Source: an archaeon (GTDB lineage: Archaea > Thermoproteota > Nitrososphaeria > Nitrososphaerales > UBA183). Taken from it: a stretch of 57,314 nucleotides of DNA. The stretch spans positions 1 through 57,314 of the forward strand of contig JAJYKR010000004.1 in assembly GCA_021788415.1 (NCBI GenBank). The letters run 5' to 3'. Position 1 is the stretch's first letter. Each line of letters starts with the position of its first letter. Positions 1-7,553 of the stretch are shown piece after piece. Made by a program: the position numbers and the translations under genes. Below the pieces are notes generated by a model. That model ran no database searches. It saw only the letters and a list, made by a program, of their open reading frames with translations, and was not told where the DNA came from.

Positions 1-104
1 GCCGAATGCTGCGAGGTGAAGCCCCTCGGTAAGCTGGATGAGGGAGAACTTCACGTCCAGTTTGAGGTGGAAGGGGGAGGCCAAGAGGCCTCTCCTTTAC
101 CCTA
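1..104 (+). mobile_element. 3' end of a probable group II intron (domains V and VI)
   Basis: Positions 31-63 fold like group II domain V. An 8-bp lower helix (31-38 with 56-63) contains the AGC catalytic triad at 32-34. A CG bulge lies at 54-55, and a short upper helix carries a GAGAA loop. Positions 71-82 pair perfectly with 87-98 around an AAGA loop, as expected for domain VI, and A99 is a possible branch point. The IS110 reading frame starts immediately downstream, so the intron seems to lie inside the transposase gene. The exact 3' splice site is unclear, and the intron body is outside the window. Confidence 0.55.
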
Positions 105-126
105 GAAGTACACAGAGTACGCCGTC

Positions 127-1056
127 ATGGACATAGCGGGGAGCGTCCTGAGGCAAGGAAGAGTCGAAAACACCCTGGACAAGATGAGGGAGTTCTCCGA
201 GAGTGTACCAGCGAAGTCGTCCATGGTCATCGAGTCCTCCTCCACCTGGTACTGGGCCCACAGGCTCCTCTCGGAGCGGCACGACGTCATGCTCTCCAAC
301 CCCATCAGGAACAAGGCCATCGCCTCCGCCAAGGTGAAGACCGACAAGATCGACTCCATCACCCTTGCCAACCTTTTGAGGGGAGGGTGGGCGGCCGAGT
401 GCTACGTGCCATCCAAGGAGACCATGGAGTTCAGGGAGCTGGTGAGGTTCAGGGCCAACCTGGTCAGGGAGAGGACGAAGCTGAAGAACAGGATACACGC
501 CTACCTGCTGATGAACAACATCTCCGTCGATGCACGCCCCTTCACCAAGGGCTTCGTCGAGGAGGTGAGGAAGCTGGACGACCTGAGGGTGAAGAGCTAC
601 CTGAGGCTCATCGACGCGTTGAACTCAGAGATACTCGAGGCGTCGACCGTCATAAAGCAGAGGGCTGGGAGCAACGAGGACGCCAACCTCCTGATGACGA
701 TCCCCGGGGTCTCGTTCTACTCCGCTCTCCTCATCGTCAGCGAAATCGGCGAGATAGGGAGGTTCGAAGACTCGTCAAGCCTGGTGGGGTATGCCGGACT
801 GGCACCATCCACTCACTCGTCGGGAGGAAGGACCTACCACGGACCGATAACGAAGACGGGAAGCAGGTACCTCAGGTGGATACTGGGGCAGTGCACCAGG
901 GTCCACATACGGTTCGAGCCCGACGGGACCGTGGCACAGTTCTACGCCAGGATCGCGCGGAAGAAAGGCGACCAGAAGGCCATCGTTGCAGCATCAGCCA
1001 AACTGCTGAAGATCGTGTACTGGGTCCTGAAGGAGAGGAGGGCGTATCACAGTTAA
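127..1056 (+). CDS. IS110-family transposase, 5' part missing
   Basis: This is a DEDD (RuvC-like) transposase of the IS110 family, which carries out RNA-guided recombination of its element. The visible part begins at the second strand of the RuvC fold. The acidic residues E36, D73 and D76 and the C-terminal Tnp_20 region with a GSRYLR motif are present. The frame is open only from 106, after a TAG at 103, and the first ATG is at 127. The N-terminal motif with the first catalytic Asp is absent. It should lie in an exon upstream of the group II intron ending near 104. The element is either intron-split or dead. Its right end was not located. Confidence 0.85.
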   Translation: MDIAGSVLRQGRVENTLDKMREFSESVPAKSSMVIESSSTWYWAHRLLSERHDVMLSNPIRNKAIASAKVKTDKIDSITLANLLRGGWAAECYVPSKETMEFRELVRFRANLVRERTKLKNRIHAYLLMNNISVDARPFTKGFVEEVRKLDDLRVKSYLRLIDALNSEILEASTVIKQRAGSNEDANLLMTIPGVSFYSALLIVSEIGEIGRFEDSSSLVGYAGLAPSTHSSGGRTYHGPITKTGSRYLRWILGQCTRVHIRFEPDGTVAQFYARIARKKGDQKAIVAASAKLLKIVYWVLKERRAYHS

Positions 1057-1120
1057 GGGGTGTGGCCGCAGCAACAATATTGAGGACAAGAGCCTCGACT
1101 GCGTAAGCGCGGTGTGCCCC

Positions 1121-1399
1121 TTACACAAGGCGTCGGAGACGCGACAGTGAGGGCAAGCCTCGAATGGGTAACTGGTGTACCACGTCTCCAAAGCACGCGC
1201 TTAATAGAAGCTCACATGGGTAAGAGTTTGTGTAGGTCTGGCCGGCTGAATCGTTCAGAACCGGGTTGCCCTGGTACTCGGTGCAAGCCTCCTGAGGAAC
1301 CGACTGACCCACCGTCAACCGCGCCGTTCGGACGGGCGCAAGGGCGACGACAAGCAGAATCAGGATGGCCACCATTCTGTAGATTCTCCAGATTTTCAT
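1121..1399 (-). CDS. Small secreted protein, possibly truncated
   Basis: The first 27 residues of this 92-aa frame are basic and then strongly hydrophobic, like a signal peptide or membrane anchor. About 40 polar residues with two cysteines follow. The C-terminal 25 residues (ACFGDVVHQL onward) look unlike the rest and run toward the IS110 end. The original gene may therefore have been cut by the insertion. I recognise no family. A shorter or broken gene is as likely as an intact one. Confidence 0.3.
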   Translation of the reverse strand: MKIWRIYRMVAILILLVVALAPVRTARLTVGQSVPQEACTEYQGNPVLNDSAGQTYTNSYPCELLLSACFGDVVHQLPIRGLPSLSRLRRLV

Positions 1400-1478
1400 T
1401 TCCTATTCACTAGTCATCCCCTTGAGCGGTCTCTTGGGCTGGTAGCATGCAGCCGAAATTGGTCGAAGTTGAACTGTC

Positions 1479-1495
1479 AAAAAAGGCGTGCCGCC
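1479..1495 (-). terminator. Hairpin plus T-run terminator
   Basis: On the minus strand a short GGCG/CGCC hairpin is followed by six T residues (1484-1479). It lies directly after the stop of the secreted protein gene at 1501-1986. Confidence 0.45.
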
Positions 1496-1500
1496 CCTAA

Positions 1501-1986
1501 TCATTGCAGGGGAGCGAAGACACATCTAACAATTATGGTGAATGTCTGTTGGTCGCTATACAAATGGTTGTTGCTTACAGCTGTGAAAGTCAAGGGGTAC
1601 TGTCCGCTTTGGCAAGTGGATGCGGTGTATGTGACTTGGAAATCGAATGGGTTATCGGAGAAAGTGAGTTGTTGCGGGTTTGTCATTGTATAAGGATGGC
1701 ATGGAGAACCGCAATCGATGCCTGTCACGACCACGGAGAAATGAGTACTATCATAGCTCCATGAGAAAGTCATCGGGGAGCCGTAATCTTGGAGACACGT
1801 AGCAGCGTTGAGACCTTGACCGGGGTTTCCTACTGCACAGGATGTTGTGCCAGCCAAGGGGTACAGGGTGCAATAAGGAGGTTGATGCAGGCTTATGCTC
1901 ACGTTTGAGTCGGCGGAGACACTAGGAATTGATAATGTGATAGCCACGAAGAGGACCGAAAGAACCAAAATCGCTTCCTTTCGCAT
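1501..1986 (-). CDS. Secreted hypothetical protein
   Basis: This 161-aa protein has a clear Sec signal peptide: MRK, a hydrophobic stretch to about residue 20, then a VSADS cleavage region. The mature part is rich in Ser, Thr, Tyr and Cys (about nine cysteines) and in beta-type sequence. It ends with strands such as TFTIIVRCVF that resemble an Ig-like or cell-surface domain. I recognise no family. A TATA box lies about 30 bases before the ATG and a terminator-like hairpin follows, so it is probably a single-gene transcript. The neighbouring 1121-1399 frame also looks secreted. Confidence 0.6.
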   Translation of the reverse strand: MRKEAILVLSVLFVAITLSIPSVSADSNVSISLHQPPYCTLYPLAGTTSCAVGNPGQGLNAATCLQDYGSPMTFSWSYDSTHFSVVVTGIDCGSPCHPYTMTNPQQLTFSDNPFDFQVTYTASTCQSGQYPLTFTAVSNNHLYSDQQTFTIIVRCVFAPLQ

Positions 1987-2014
1987 GGTTGAACTATATT
2001 TTGTTCTGTTTCAA

Positions 2015-2023
2015 CTATAAAAG
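2015..2023 (-). promoter_or_regulatory. TATA box for the secreted protein gene
   Basis: CTTTTATAG on the minus strand is centred about 26 bases before a predicted start near 1993, only a few bases upstream of the ATG at 1986. The transcript would be nearly leaderless. Confidence 0.5.
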
Positions 2024-2204
2024 AATGGCGATTTCCCAGCAAGAGAACAAGAAGAAGTCGACTCGAACAACTGATTCGACGGCTTCTAGATAGACAACCC
2101 GAATATTCGTTCGGGCTCCTGCGGCTGCGGAGCACATTAGTCTCCGCGGGCACCGTTTGGCCCGATGCGACAGGACGCGTATTCGAAGCTTGTCCTGACG
2201 TGAT

Positions 2205-2620
2205 CTATCCCCGCCGTGCCGCAGGCGTAGCCGAGCCGAGTATGCGCTTCAGCTCCTCGGGGGTGGGGGTCTTCTCGTTCTCCACCTCCGGCGTGAGGCC
2301 CCTCGGGATCTTTATCCTCCTGGCGATCTCGATGCCGTTCCAGGACATCCAGCTCTTCAGGGGCCTGACTATGTTGGCGATGTAGTTCCCGCTCCTCCCC
2401 TCCTTGTCGAGGGCCCCGACCACGTCCAGGAGGGGGCCTCCTTCTGGTCCATCTTCGCTATCCGCTCCGGTGCAGCCCCGAACCTGTCGCGGACGCGCCC
2501 CATTCTCCTGTACCACTCCTGGGCCGTCGCCAGGCTCCCGCGGGCGACGTTCTCGTACCACCTGCGGAAGTTGGGGTCGTCGAGGAGCTCCCTGTACTTT
2601 GAGCGCGACAGTGTCAACAC
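2205..2620 (-). pseudogene. Tyrosine integrase remnant (N-terminal domain, frameshifted)
   Basis: Two minus-strand frames join into one archaeal integrase-like N-terminal region. The first (from 2620) has the helical SAM-like segment beginning MLTLSRSKYRELLDD. The second continues with SGNYIANIVRPLKSWMSW and ELKRILGSATP, which normally leads into the catalytic domain. The frames switch at a run of five C residues near 2435. The catalytic domain (R-H-R-Y) is missing. The fragment lies just past the 3' end of tRNA-Pro on the same strand, the usual arrangement for a tRNA-integrated element, so it is probably a decayed insertion. Confidence 0.6.
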
Positions 2621-2682
2621 TTTCTGACAGATGATGTCTCGGAGACTATCTAACGGCCCCGGAATGTGAACTCAAATGAATG

Positions 2683-2788
2683 TGGGGTCGCCCGGATTTG
2701 AACCGGGGATCTCAAGCGTTCTTGTGGGCGAATCCCAAGGCGACTTCCGTTTTCGATTGAAGCCTAGACCAGACTAGCCGACGACCCC
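2683..2788 (-). tRNA. tRNA-Pro(UGG) with two introns
   Basis: The acceptor stem GGGGTCG/CGACCCC, discriminator A and T-arm CCCGG-TTCAAAT-CCGGG are clear. Removing 15 nt at 2742-2756 joins CAA to GC and creates the anticodon stem CAAGC/GCTTG. Removing a second 15 nt at about 2719-2733 gives the loop CTTGGG plus position 38 (C with the boundaries used here), anticodon TGG. The mature length is 76 nt. The first intron is non-canonical (29/30) and the second is near the canonical 37/38 site. Boundaries are inferred from the fold and may shift by a base or two. Confidence 0.85.
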
Positions 2789-2830
2789 ACCAAACCACGC
2801 TCGAATCCTGAGATAGTTATGGGTTGCCGG

Positions 2831-3418
2831 TCAGGACGAGAGCCGACCCTTCGAGACGAAGGGGTTCCCGCCCTCGTAGTACCGCCACCTGAAGGATTTC
2901 CCCACGCTGACACCAACCCTTGTGCTCACCCCGATGTTTCTGGCCCCCTGCCCCTCCTCGAAGAAGAGTCGTCCGGAGGTCGCCATGTCCTCGCCGTTGA
3001 ACTCGCCGCCGATTCCGAGCGCCCTGGTCAGGTTCCCCGGACCGGAAGCCACCTTCGTCGCTTCAGTCACGCCTCTGTTCGCTTTCATCTTCTCTGCCCC
3101 TTCGACGGGCTGGATCGCACGGATCAGCACCGCTGCAGCGACCCCTTCCCTCTCTGTGGTCACGTTGAGGCAGTAGTGGGCTCCCATCGTGAAGTATACG
3201 TAGGCGATTCCGGCCGGTCCGAACATCACCTCGTTCCTCTTGGTCTTGCCACGGTATGCGTGGCTCGCCGGGTCCCGGCTCCCTCTATAGGCTTCGGTCT
3301 CCACGACGACCCCTGCGAGCCTTGTCCCGTCCGCCACCCTGACCAGCAGACGGCCGATGAGGTCCTTCGCCACCGCAGGAGAACGTCTTTCGAAGAAGGC
3401 CCTCGCCAACCTTGCCAC
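2831..3418 (-). CDS. mpg: 3-methyladenine DNA glycosylase (AAG/MPG type)
   Basis: This 195-aa protein belongs to the alkyladenine glycosylase family, which excises alkylated and deaminated purines in base-excision repair. The conserved ETEAYRG..DPASHAYRGKT segment near residues 40-60 includes the catalytic Glu. The GPAGIAYVYF and HYCLNVTT segments and the later ASGPGNLTRALGI block match the family, and its length is typical. It lies 5 bases after the MFS gene on the same strand and is probably co-transcribed. EndoQ, another deaminated-base repair enzyme, is encoded nearby at 4721. Confidence 0.93.
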   Translation of the reverse strand: MARLARAFFERRSPAVAKDLIGRLLVRVADGTRLAGVVVETEAYRGSRDPASHAYRGKTKRNEVMFGPAGIAYVYFTMGAHYCLNVTTEREGVAAAVLIRAIQPVEGAEKMKANRGVTEATKVASGPGNLTRALGIGGEFNGEDMATSGRLFFEEGQGARNIGVSTRVGVSVGKSFRWRYYEGGNPFVSKGRLSS

Positions 3419-3423
3419 TTTTC

Positions 3424-4665
3424 CTACCCCCTTGGTTTCACGTTCCTGAAGTTCAGGTATAGGAGCCCTATCCCCACGACATAGAGCCCTGCAGCCAGGA
3501 TCCAGGGGAGGTCGTACAAGAAGTGGTTCCCCGCCACGTACCCCGTGTAGAGGAGGAACCCTCCCACCACAGTGGTCACGCTGTTGGGGAGCCTCCAGAC
3601 TATGGCCGAGATCGCGCTCCCCAGCCCGCGCCTGCTCGGGTGAACTATCCCCATCAGATAGGAGTCGATCAGAGGTGAGGCCATGTTCATCAGCGACGCC
3701 CGGACCAGGTAGACCGCCCCCGCGAACGCCACGGTAGGGACGAAGGCCATCCCGAGCATGAACAGCGTCGAGCTCCCTGCCGTCATGAGTATGGAGTCGA
3801 ACAGCCCGTACCTCTTCGACAGCCTGGGGCTGGCAACAGCTGCGAAGGCTATGGTGATGTTCGACAGGGCAAGAAAGGGCCCGCTAAACGTGTCGGGGAC
3901 TGCGAACTTGTAGTAGAACCACGAGCCCAGGAGCGGGATGATGAGCCCCGCTCCCAGCCCTATTATCCCGTTCATTGCAGAGAACTTGAGGAGGAGCTTC
4001 AGTTCGCCAGGCCGCTCCTCTTCCTGGCCCGTCCGCGCTCCCTCGTGGAACCCCCTCAACAGAAACCAGACGGCCAGGGGGACCGGGATGCTGGCGACCC
4101 CGAACCAGAAGAAGAGCTCCGAGTGGATCTGGGCGGCGGTCAGTCCGAACGTCCCCTGGAGCGCAGGGAGGGCCAGCGGAAGCGCGAAACCAAAAGAAAG
4201 GAAGAAGTTGCTGATAATGAAGGAGAGCGAGAATGCGGAATCTCTGTTCTCCAGATGGGTCTGGTCCGCGATTATCGCATTCCAGGACCCGAGGGACGAA
4301 GACTCGGCCAGCCCAAGTAGCACCGCGGCGAACAGGAACCAGCCAAAGTCATAGGTGGAGCTGACAATGAAGAGGACGACCGGGATGAGAGAGTTGCCGA
4401 GAATCAGGAACTTCTTTCTCCCAGTCCTGTCCGAGAGTATCCCGATAGGGATGCCCGCCACGATCACGACCAGCGTCTCTAGGCCGAGCATGACCCCCAC
4501 CTGGTACGCGTCGAAGACGTTGGTCTCGACGAGATAGGCGGTCAGATAGATGAGGAAGTATCCAAAGGCGAAGTTGTTGAGGACCTGGGTGTAGATGAGG
4601 AGCTTCACCCTGGTGGGGACGGAGCGGCCGGCGTCGCCTGGATGCGCCGGAGCGGGCTGCGGCAA
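3424..4665 (-). CDS. MFS transporter
   Basis: This 413-aa membrane protein has about 12 hydrophobic segments. The MFS loop-2/3 signature GILSDRTGRKKFLILG sits near residues 76-91. It has an N-terminal cytoplasmic tail of about 20 residues and a central polar loop (HEGARTGQEEER). The substrate cannot be read from the sequence. The gene precedes mpg with a 5-base gap and diverges from the EndoQ gene across about 55 bases. Confidence 0.85.
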   Translation of the reverse strand: MPQPAPAHPGDAGRSVPTRVKLLIYTQVLNNFAFGYFLIYLTAYLVETNVFDAYQVGVMLGLETLVVIVAGIPIGILSDRTGRKKFLILGNSLIPVVLFIVSSTYDFGWFLFAAVLLGLAESSSLGSWNAIIADQTHLENRDSAFSLSFIISNFFLSFGFALPLALPALQGTFGLTAAQIHSELFFWFGVASIPVPLAVWFLLRGFHEGARTGQEEERPGELKLLLKFSAMNGIIGLGAGLIIPLLGSWFYYKFAVPDTFSGPFLALSNITIAFAAVASPRLSKRYGLFDSILMTAGSSTLFMLGMAFVPTVAFAGAVYLVRASLMNMASPLIDSYLMGIVHPSRRGLGSAISAIVWRLPNSVTTVVGGFLLYTGYVAGNHFLYDLPWILAAGLYVVGIGLLYLNFRNVKPRG

Positions 4666-4720
4666 GAACCTGCCTCGGCCCCCTCCCGTTAATTAACCAG
4701 AAGGGGTCTCCCGGCACGAA

Positions 4721-5932
4721 ATGCGTATCGTGGCCGACCTTCACATCCACTCAAAGTACGCCTTGGCGACCAGCAAAGACACCGACCTCGACCACCTGGC
4801 CGCCGGCGCGAGGGCGAAGGGGATCGAGCTCCTAGGGACAGGCGACTTCACCCATCCGAAGTGGCTGGGGGAGATTAGGGCTAAGCTAGGCCCTGACGAC
4901 GGAGAGGGGGTCTACGGCTATCAGGGGATTCACTGGGTGCTTTCCTGCGAAGTCAGCACTGTGTACCGTCAGGACGGGAAGACCAGGAAGGTCCACCACG
5001 TGCTGTTCGCCCCGGACTTCGACACGGTGTCACAGGTCAACGACCGCCTGTCGGCCCATGGGAACCTGAGCTCTGACGGAAGGCCCACGCTGACGGGAAT
5101 CGATTCGGCCGAGCTTGTCGATGAGCTCTTTTCGGTCTCCCCAGACGTGGTCGTGATCCCCGCACACGCATGGACGCCGTGGTTCGGAGTCTTCGGGAGC
5201 AAGTCGGGCTTCGATTCACTTGAGGAGTGTTACGGGGACCGGGCGAAGGACATCTTCGCCATAGAGAGCGGGTTGAGTTCGGACCCTCCCATGAACTGGC
5301 GGGTCTCTGCGTTGGACAGGCTCGCCATCGTCTCGAACTCGGACGCGCACTCTCCCTACCCCTGGCGCCTCGGCAGGGAAGCCAACGTCTTCGAACTGCC
5401 GATGCTCAGTTACACCCAACTCTTCGATGCGGTGAGGAAGAAGGACCCCTCGAGGTTCCTTTTCACGGTCGAAGTCGACCCTGCATACGGCAAGTACCAC
5501 TTCACGGGGCACAAGGGGTGCGGCGTCTCCCTCGCCCCCGAGGATGCGAAGCGGCTGAAGAACGTCTGCCCAAAGTGCGGAAGGAAGCTGACCGTCGGGG
5601 TCCTCCAACGCGTGGACGACCTGGCCGACAGGCCGGAGGGCTACGTCCCCGAAGGCGCCATACCGTTCAAGAGGCTCCTCCCCCTGTACGAGGTGATCGC
5701 TCACTCGACTGGGATCAGCCGGCTCTATGCCAAGTCGGTCATCGAGCTTCAGGACAGGCTTGTAGGCATGTTCGGGAGCGAGTTCGCAGTGCTCCTCGAC
5801 GCTCCCGAAGAGGAGGTCACCCGGGTCGCGCCCCCGAAGGTCGCGAAGGCGATAGTAGCCAACCGCGAGGGGAGGGTGAAGGTGATCCCTGGCTATGACG
5901 GCGCATACGGGACGCCCGTCCTGACCGAATAG
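4721..5932 (+). CDS. Endonuclease Q-like PHP-family protein
   Basis: This 403-aa protein resembles archaeal EndoQ, which nicks DNA 5' to uracil, hypoxanthine and other damaged bases. The N-terminal PHP metal site starts with DLHIHSKYA (residues 6-14) and continues with GTGDFTHP, a mid-domain HAWTP and SNSDAHSP. A four-Cys zinc site follows: GCG near 267 and CPKC near 287. The C-terminal helical region has helix-hairpin-helix character and contains QDRLVGMF, which resembles a PCNA-binding motif. Length and domain order match EndoQ. Its 3' end overlaps the convergent archaeosortase gene by 40 bases. Confidence 0.85.
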   Translation: MRIVADLHIHSKYALATSKDTDLDHLAAGARAKGIELLGTGDFTHPKWLGEIRAKLGPDDGEGVYGYQGIHWVLSCEVSTVYRQDGKTRKVHHVLFAPDFDTVSQVNDRLSAHGNLSSDGRPTLTGIDSAELVDELFSVSPDVVVIPAHAWTPWFGVFGSKSGFDSLEECYGDRAKDIFAIESGLSSDPPMNWRVSALDRLAIVSNSDAHSPYPWRLGREANVFELPMLSYTQLFDAVRKKDPSRFLFTVEVDPAYGKYHFTGHKGCGVSLAPEDAKRLKNVCPKCGRKLTVGVLQRVDDLADRPEGYVPEGAIPFKRLLPLYEVIAHSTGISRLYAKSVIELQDRLVGMFGSEFAVLLDAPEEEVTRVAPPKVAKAIVANREGRVKVIPGYDGAYGTPVLTE

Positions 5933-6795
5933 GGTGCGGCGTTGTTCCTTCCCATCCTAGCGTATATGGGAAGAGCTGCGAGATAGAAGGCGAGGAACAG
6001 GACGTATCCTACCCAGTTGTGGACTCCCCAGAACGCAGCCGCTCCCTGCTCGTATCCCACCCACATTAGGATCAGTATCCGCACCGAGTTCAAGACAGTC
6101 AGCACCGCGGTGCCGGCGACGGCGAGGGTGACCGTGGAACGGAGGTCCTTCTTCATGTCAAGGTGCATGAGGGCCAGGAGCCCCAGGAAGGTGGTAACGG
6201 AGATGACGCTCGAGCACCCGGGGGCGACGAAGCTGCTTACCACGTCGCCGGACTTGGATACGAACTCGAACTGCGTCCCTGCCCACGCCACGGGGAGCCC
6301 TGCCAAGGCGACGAACCTGGCCGAGAGCCAGGACGATGCGACCGCAAGCGGCTCTCCGAAGGCCCACTGAAGTACCGCAGGTGACCCGACGCCAGCCGCG
6401 AACACGCCCGCGTATGGGAGGAGGAGGCGCTTCGTCAGGGGGTTCAGGGCCAGGGCCGTCCCGTAGAATGTGAGGACCATGGCGATCCCGGCGGTCGTGA
6501 CGTTCAGACCTGTCAACGGCTCCAGGAGCAGCAGCACAACGACCATCGACACCCCCACGGCCCGGGTCTTCGGCTCGGTCTGGAGACCCTGCTCCGCCTC
6601 CAGGACTCCTGCCAGTTCCCTCCACCTCAGGGCGGTAATCAGAACCACCAGGGCGGCGAAGGGGAAGACGGGGAACACGTCTCCGAACTGCTCTCCCAGC
6701 ATCTGGTTGAACAGAGGAACGAAGTTGGGAGCGGTGCCCACGGCGAGCGCAGAGGATACTCCTAGCCACGCGAAGAACCTGATTTCGGCCTTCAA
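5893..6795 (-). CDS. Archaeosortase/exosortase-family transpeptidase
   Basis: This 300-aa protein has about eight membrane segments. It carries the three catalytic residues of the family in order: Cys194 in APGCSSV, Arg239 in NSVRI and His259 in VHNWVGY. Archaeosortases cleave C-terminal sorting signals of surface proteins and probably transfer them to a lipid. The gene upstream (6809-7477) encodes a protein with just such a C-terminal signal and lies 13 bases away, so the two look like a dedicated pair. The last 13 codons overlap the convergent EndoQ gene. Confidence 0.88.
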   Translation of the reverse strand: MKAEIRFFAWLGVSSALAVGTAPNFVPLFNQMLGEQFGDVFPVFPFAALVVLITALRWRELAGVLEAEQGLQTEPKTRAVGVSMVVVLLLLEPLTGLNVTTAGIAMVLTFYGTALALNPLTKRLLLPYAGVFAAGVGSPAVLQWAFGEPLAVASSWLSARFVALAGLPVAWAGTQFEFVSKSGDVVSSFVAPGCSSVISVTTFLGLLALMHLDMKKDLRSTVTLAVAGTAVLTVLNSVRILILMWVGYEQGAAAFWGVHNWVGYVLFLAFYLAALPIYARMGRNNAAPYSVRTGVPYAPS

Positions 6796-6808
6796 CTGTC
6801 GGCCATTC

Positions 6809-7477
6809 TCACCTTGCCGACGGGGGATGAGGGCGCGCGAGCGAGGACCTCCTCACGAGGATGTAGCCCACGACGACCAGGGCAACGAGGACGCCAGCGG
6901 AGGCCGCCTGGAACGGGTATTCCGGAATCCCTCCCCCCCCACTCGAGGTCGTGGTCGTCGTCGGGGTCGTGGTGGTCGTGCTGCTTGTGGTGGTCGTTGT
7001 GGTCGTTGTAGTTGTCGTGGTCGTCGTTGAAGTGGTCGTGGTTGTCGTCGTAGTGGACGTGGTGCTGGTGGTCGTCGTTGTGGTTACTGGAGGGGTCCAG
7101 GTGAAGGTCGTCTGCGCGTAGAGCTGGGGCGGATACGCCCCCCAGGTTGCGTTGAGCGTGTACTTCCCTGCTATCCAGCCAGGGCTCCCGCCGGCGACAA
7201 GGGAGTAGTTGAAGAGGCCCGACGTCGCGCCGACGCTCCGCCCCCACACTCCCAGCACGGTCCCGGCGGGGTTGGTCAGCGTCAAAGTCACGGCAGTAGA
7301 AGGCCCGGGCCCGGGCGACACGCTCCCCGTGATCTTGATGGTCTGGGCAGAGGTGTAAGACGAGGAGTCGGTCGAGACCTTCAGGGCGTACGAGGTCTGA
7401 GCCGAAGCCGCCCCGGCGGTCAGGATCACTGCGGCAAGCGCCATGGTTGCAAATGCGACGGCGAGCCGGCTGGTCAA
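6809..7477 (-). CDS. Surface protein with Thr-rich stalk and archaeosortase signal
   Basis: This 222-aa protein has four parts. An N-terminal signal peptide runs to about residue 26. A globular, Ig-like region runs to about 130. A stalk of about 45 residues is almost entirely Thr with some Ser and Pro and is a likely O-glycosylation site. The C-terminus has IPEYPF, a hydrophobic helix and a basic RRSS tail. This tripartite end is typical of archaeosortase substrates and resembles the thaumarchaeal PEFG signal. The start is TTG at 7477. A TATA box (about 7501-7511) places transcription about 3 bases upstream. Confidence 0.8.
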   Translation of the reverse strand: MTSRLAVAFATMALAAVILTAGAASAQTSYALKVSTDSSSYTSAQTIKITGSVSPGPGPSTAVTLTLTNPAGTVLGVWGRSVGATSGLFNYSLVAGGSPGWIAGKYTLNATWGAYPPQLYAQTTFTWTPPVTTTTTTSTTSTTTTTTTTSTTTTTTTTTTTTTTSSTTTTTPTTTTTSSGGGGIPEYPFQAASAGVLVALVVVGYILVRRSSLARPHPPSAR

Positions 7478-7500
7478 CCCGAGGTTTGATGGACTCTACC

Positions 7501-7511
7501 GTATATAATTG
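7501..7511 (-). promoter_or_regulatory. TATA box of the archaeosortase operon
   Basis: AATTATATACG on the minus strand lies about 26 bases before a predicted start near 7480, just in front of the TTG at 7477. The mRNA would be leaderless. Confidence 0.5.
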
Positions 7512-7553
7512 TAACAGATGGGACGCCCGGTTTCTCATCGCTAGGATTGCGTG

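Noticed and set aside
1..104. IS110 bridge RNA in the transposase leader
   Set aside because: The structure fits group II domains V and VI, and the transposase N-terminus is missing. A native leader should be followed by the complete first motif.
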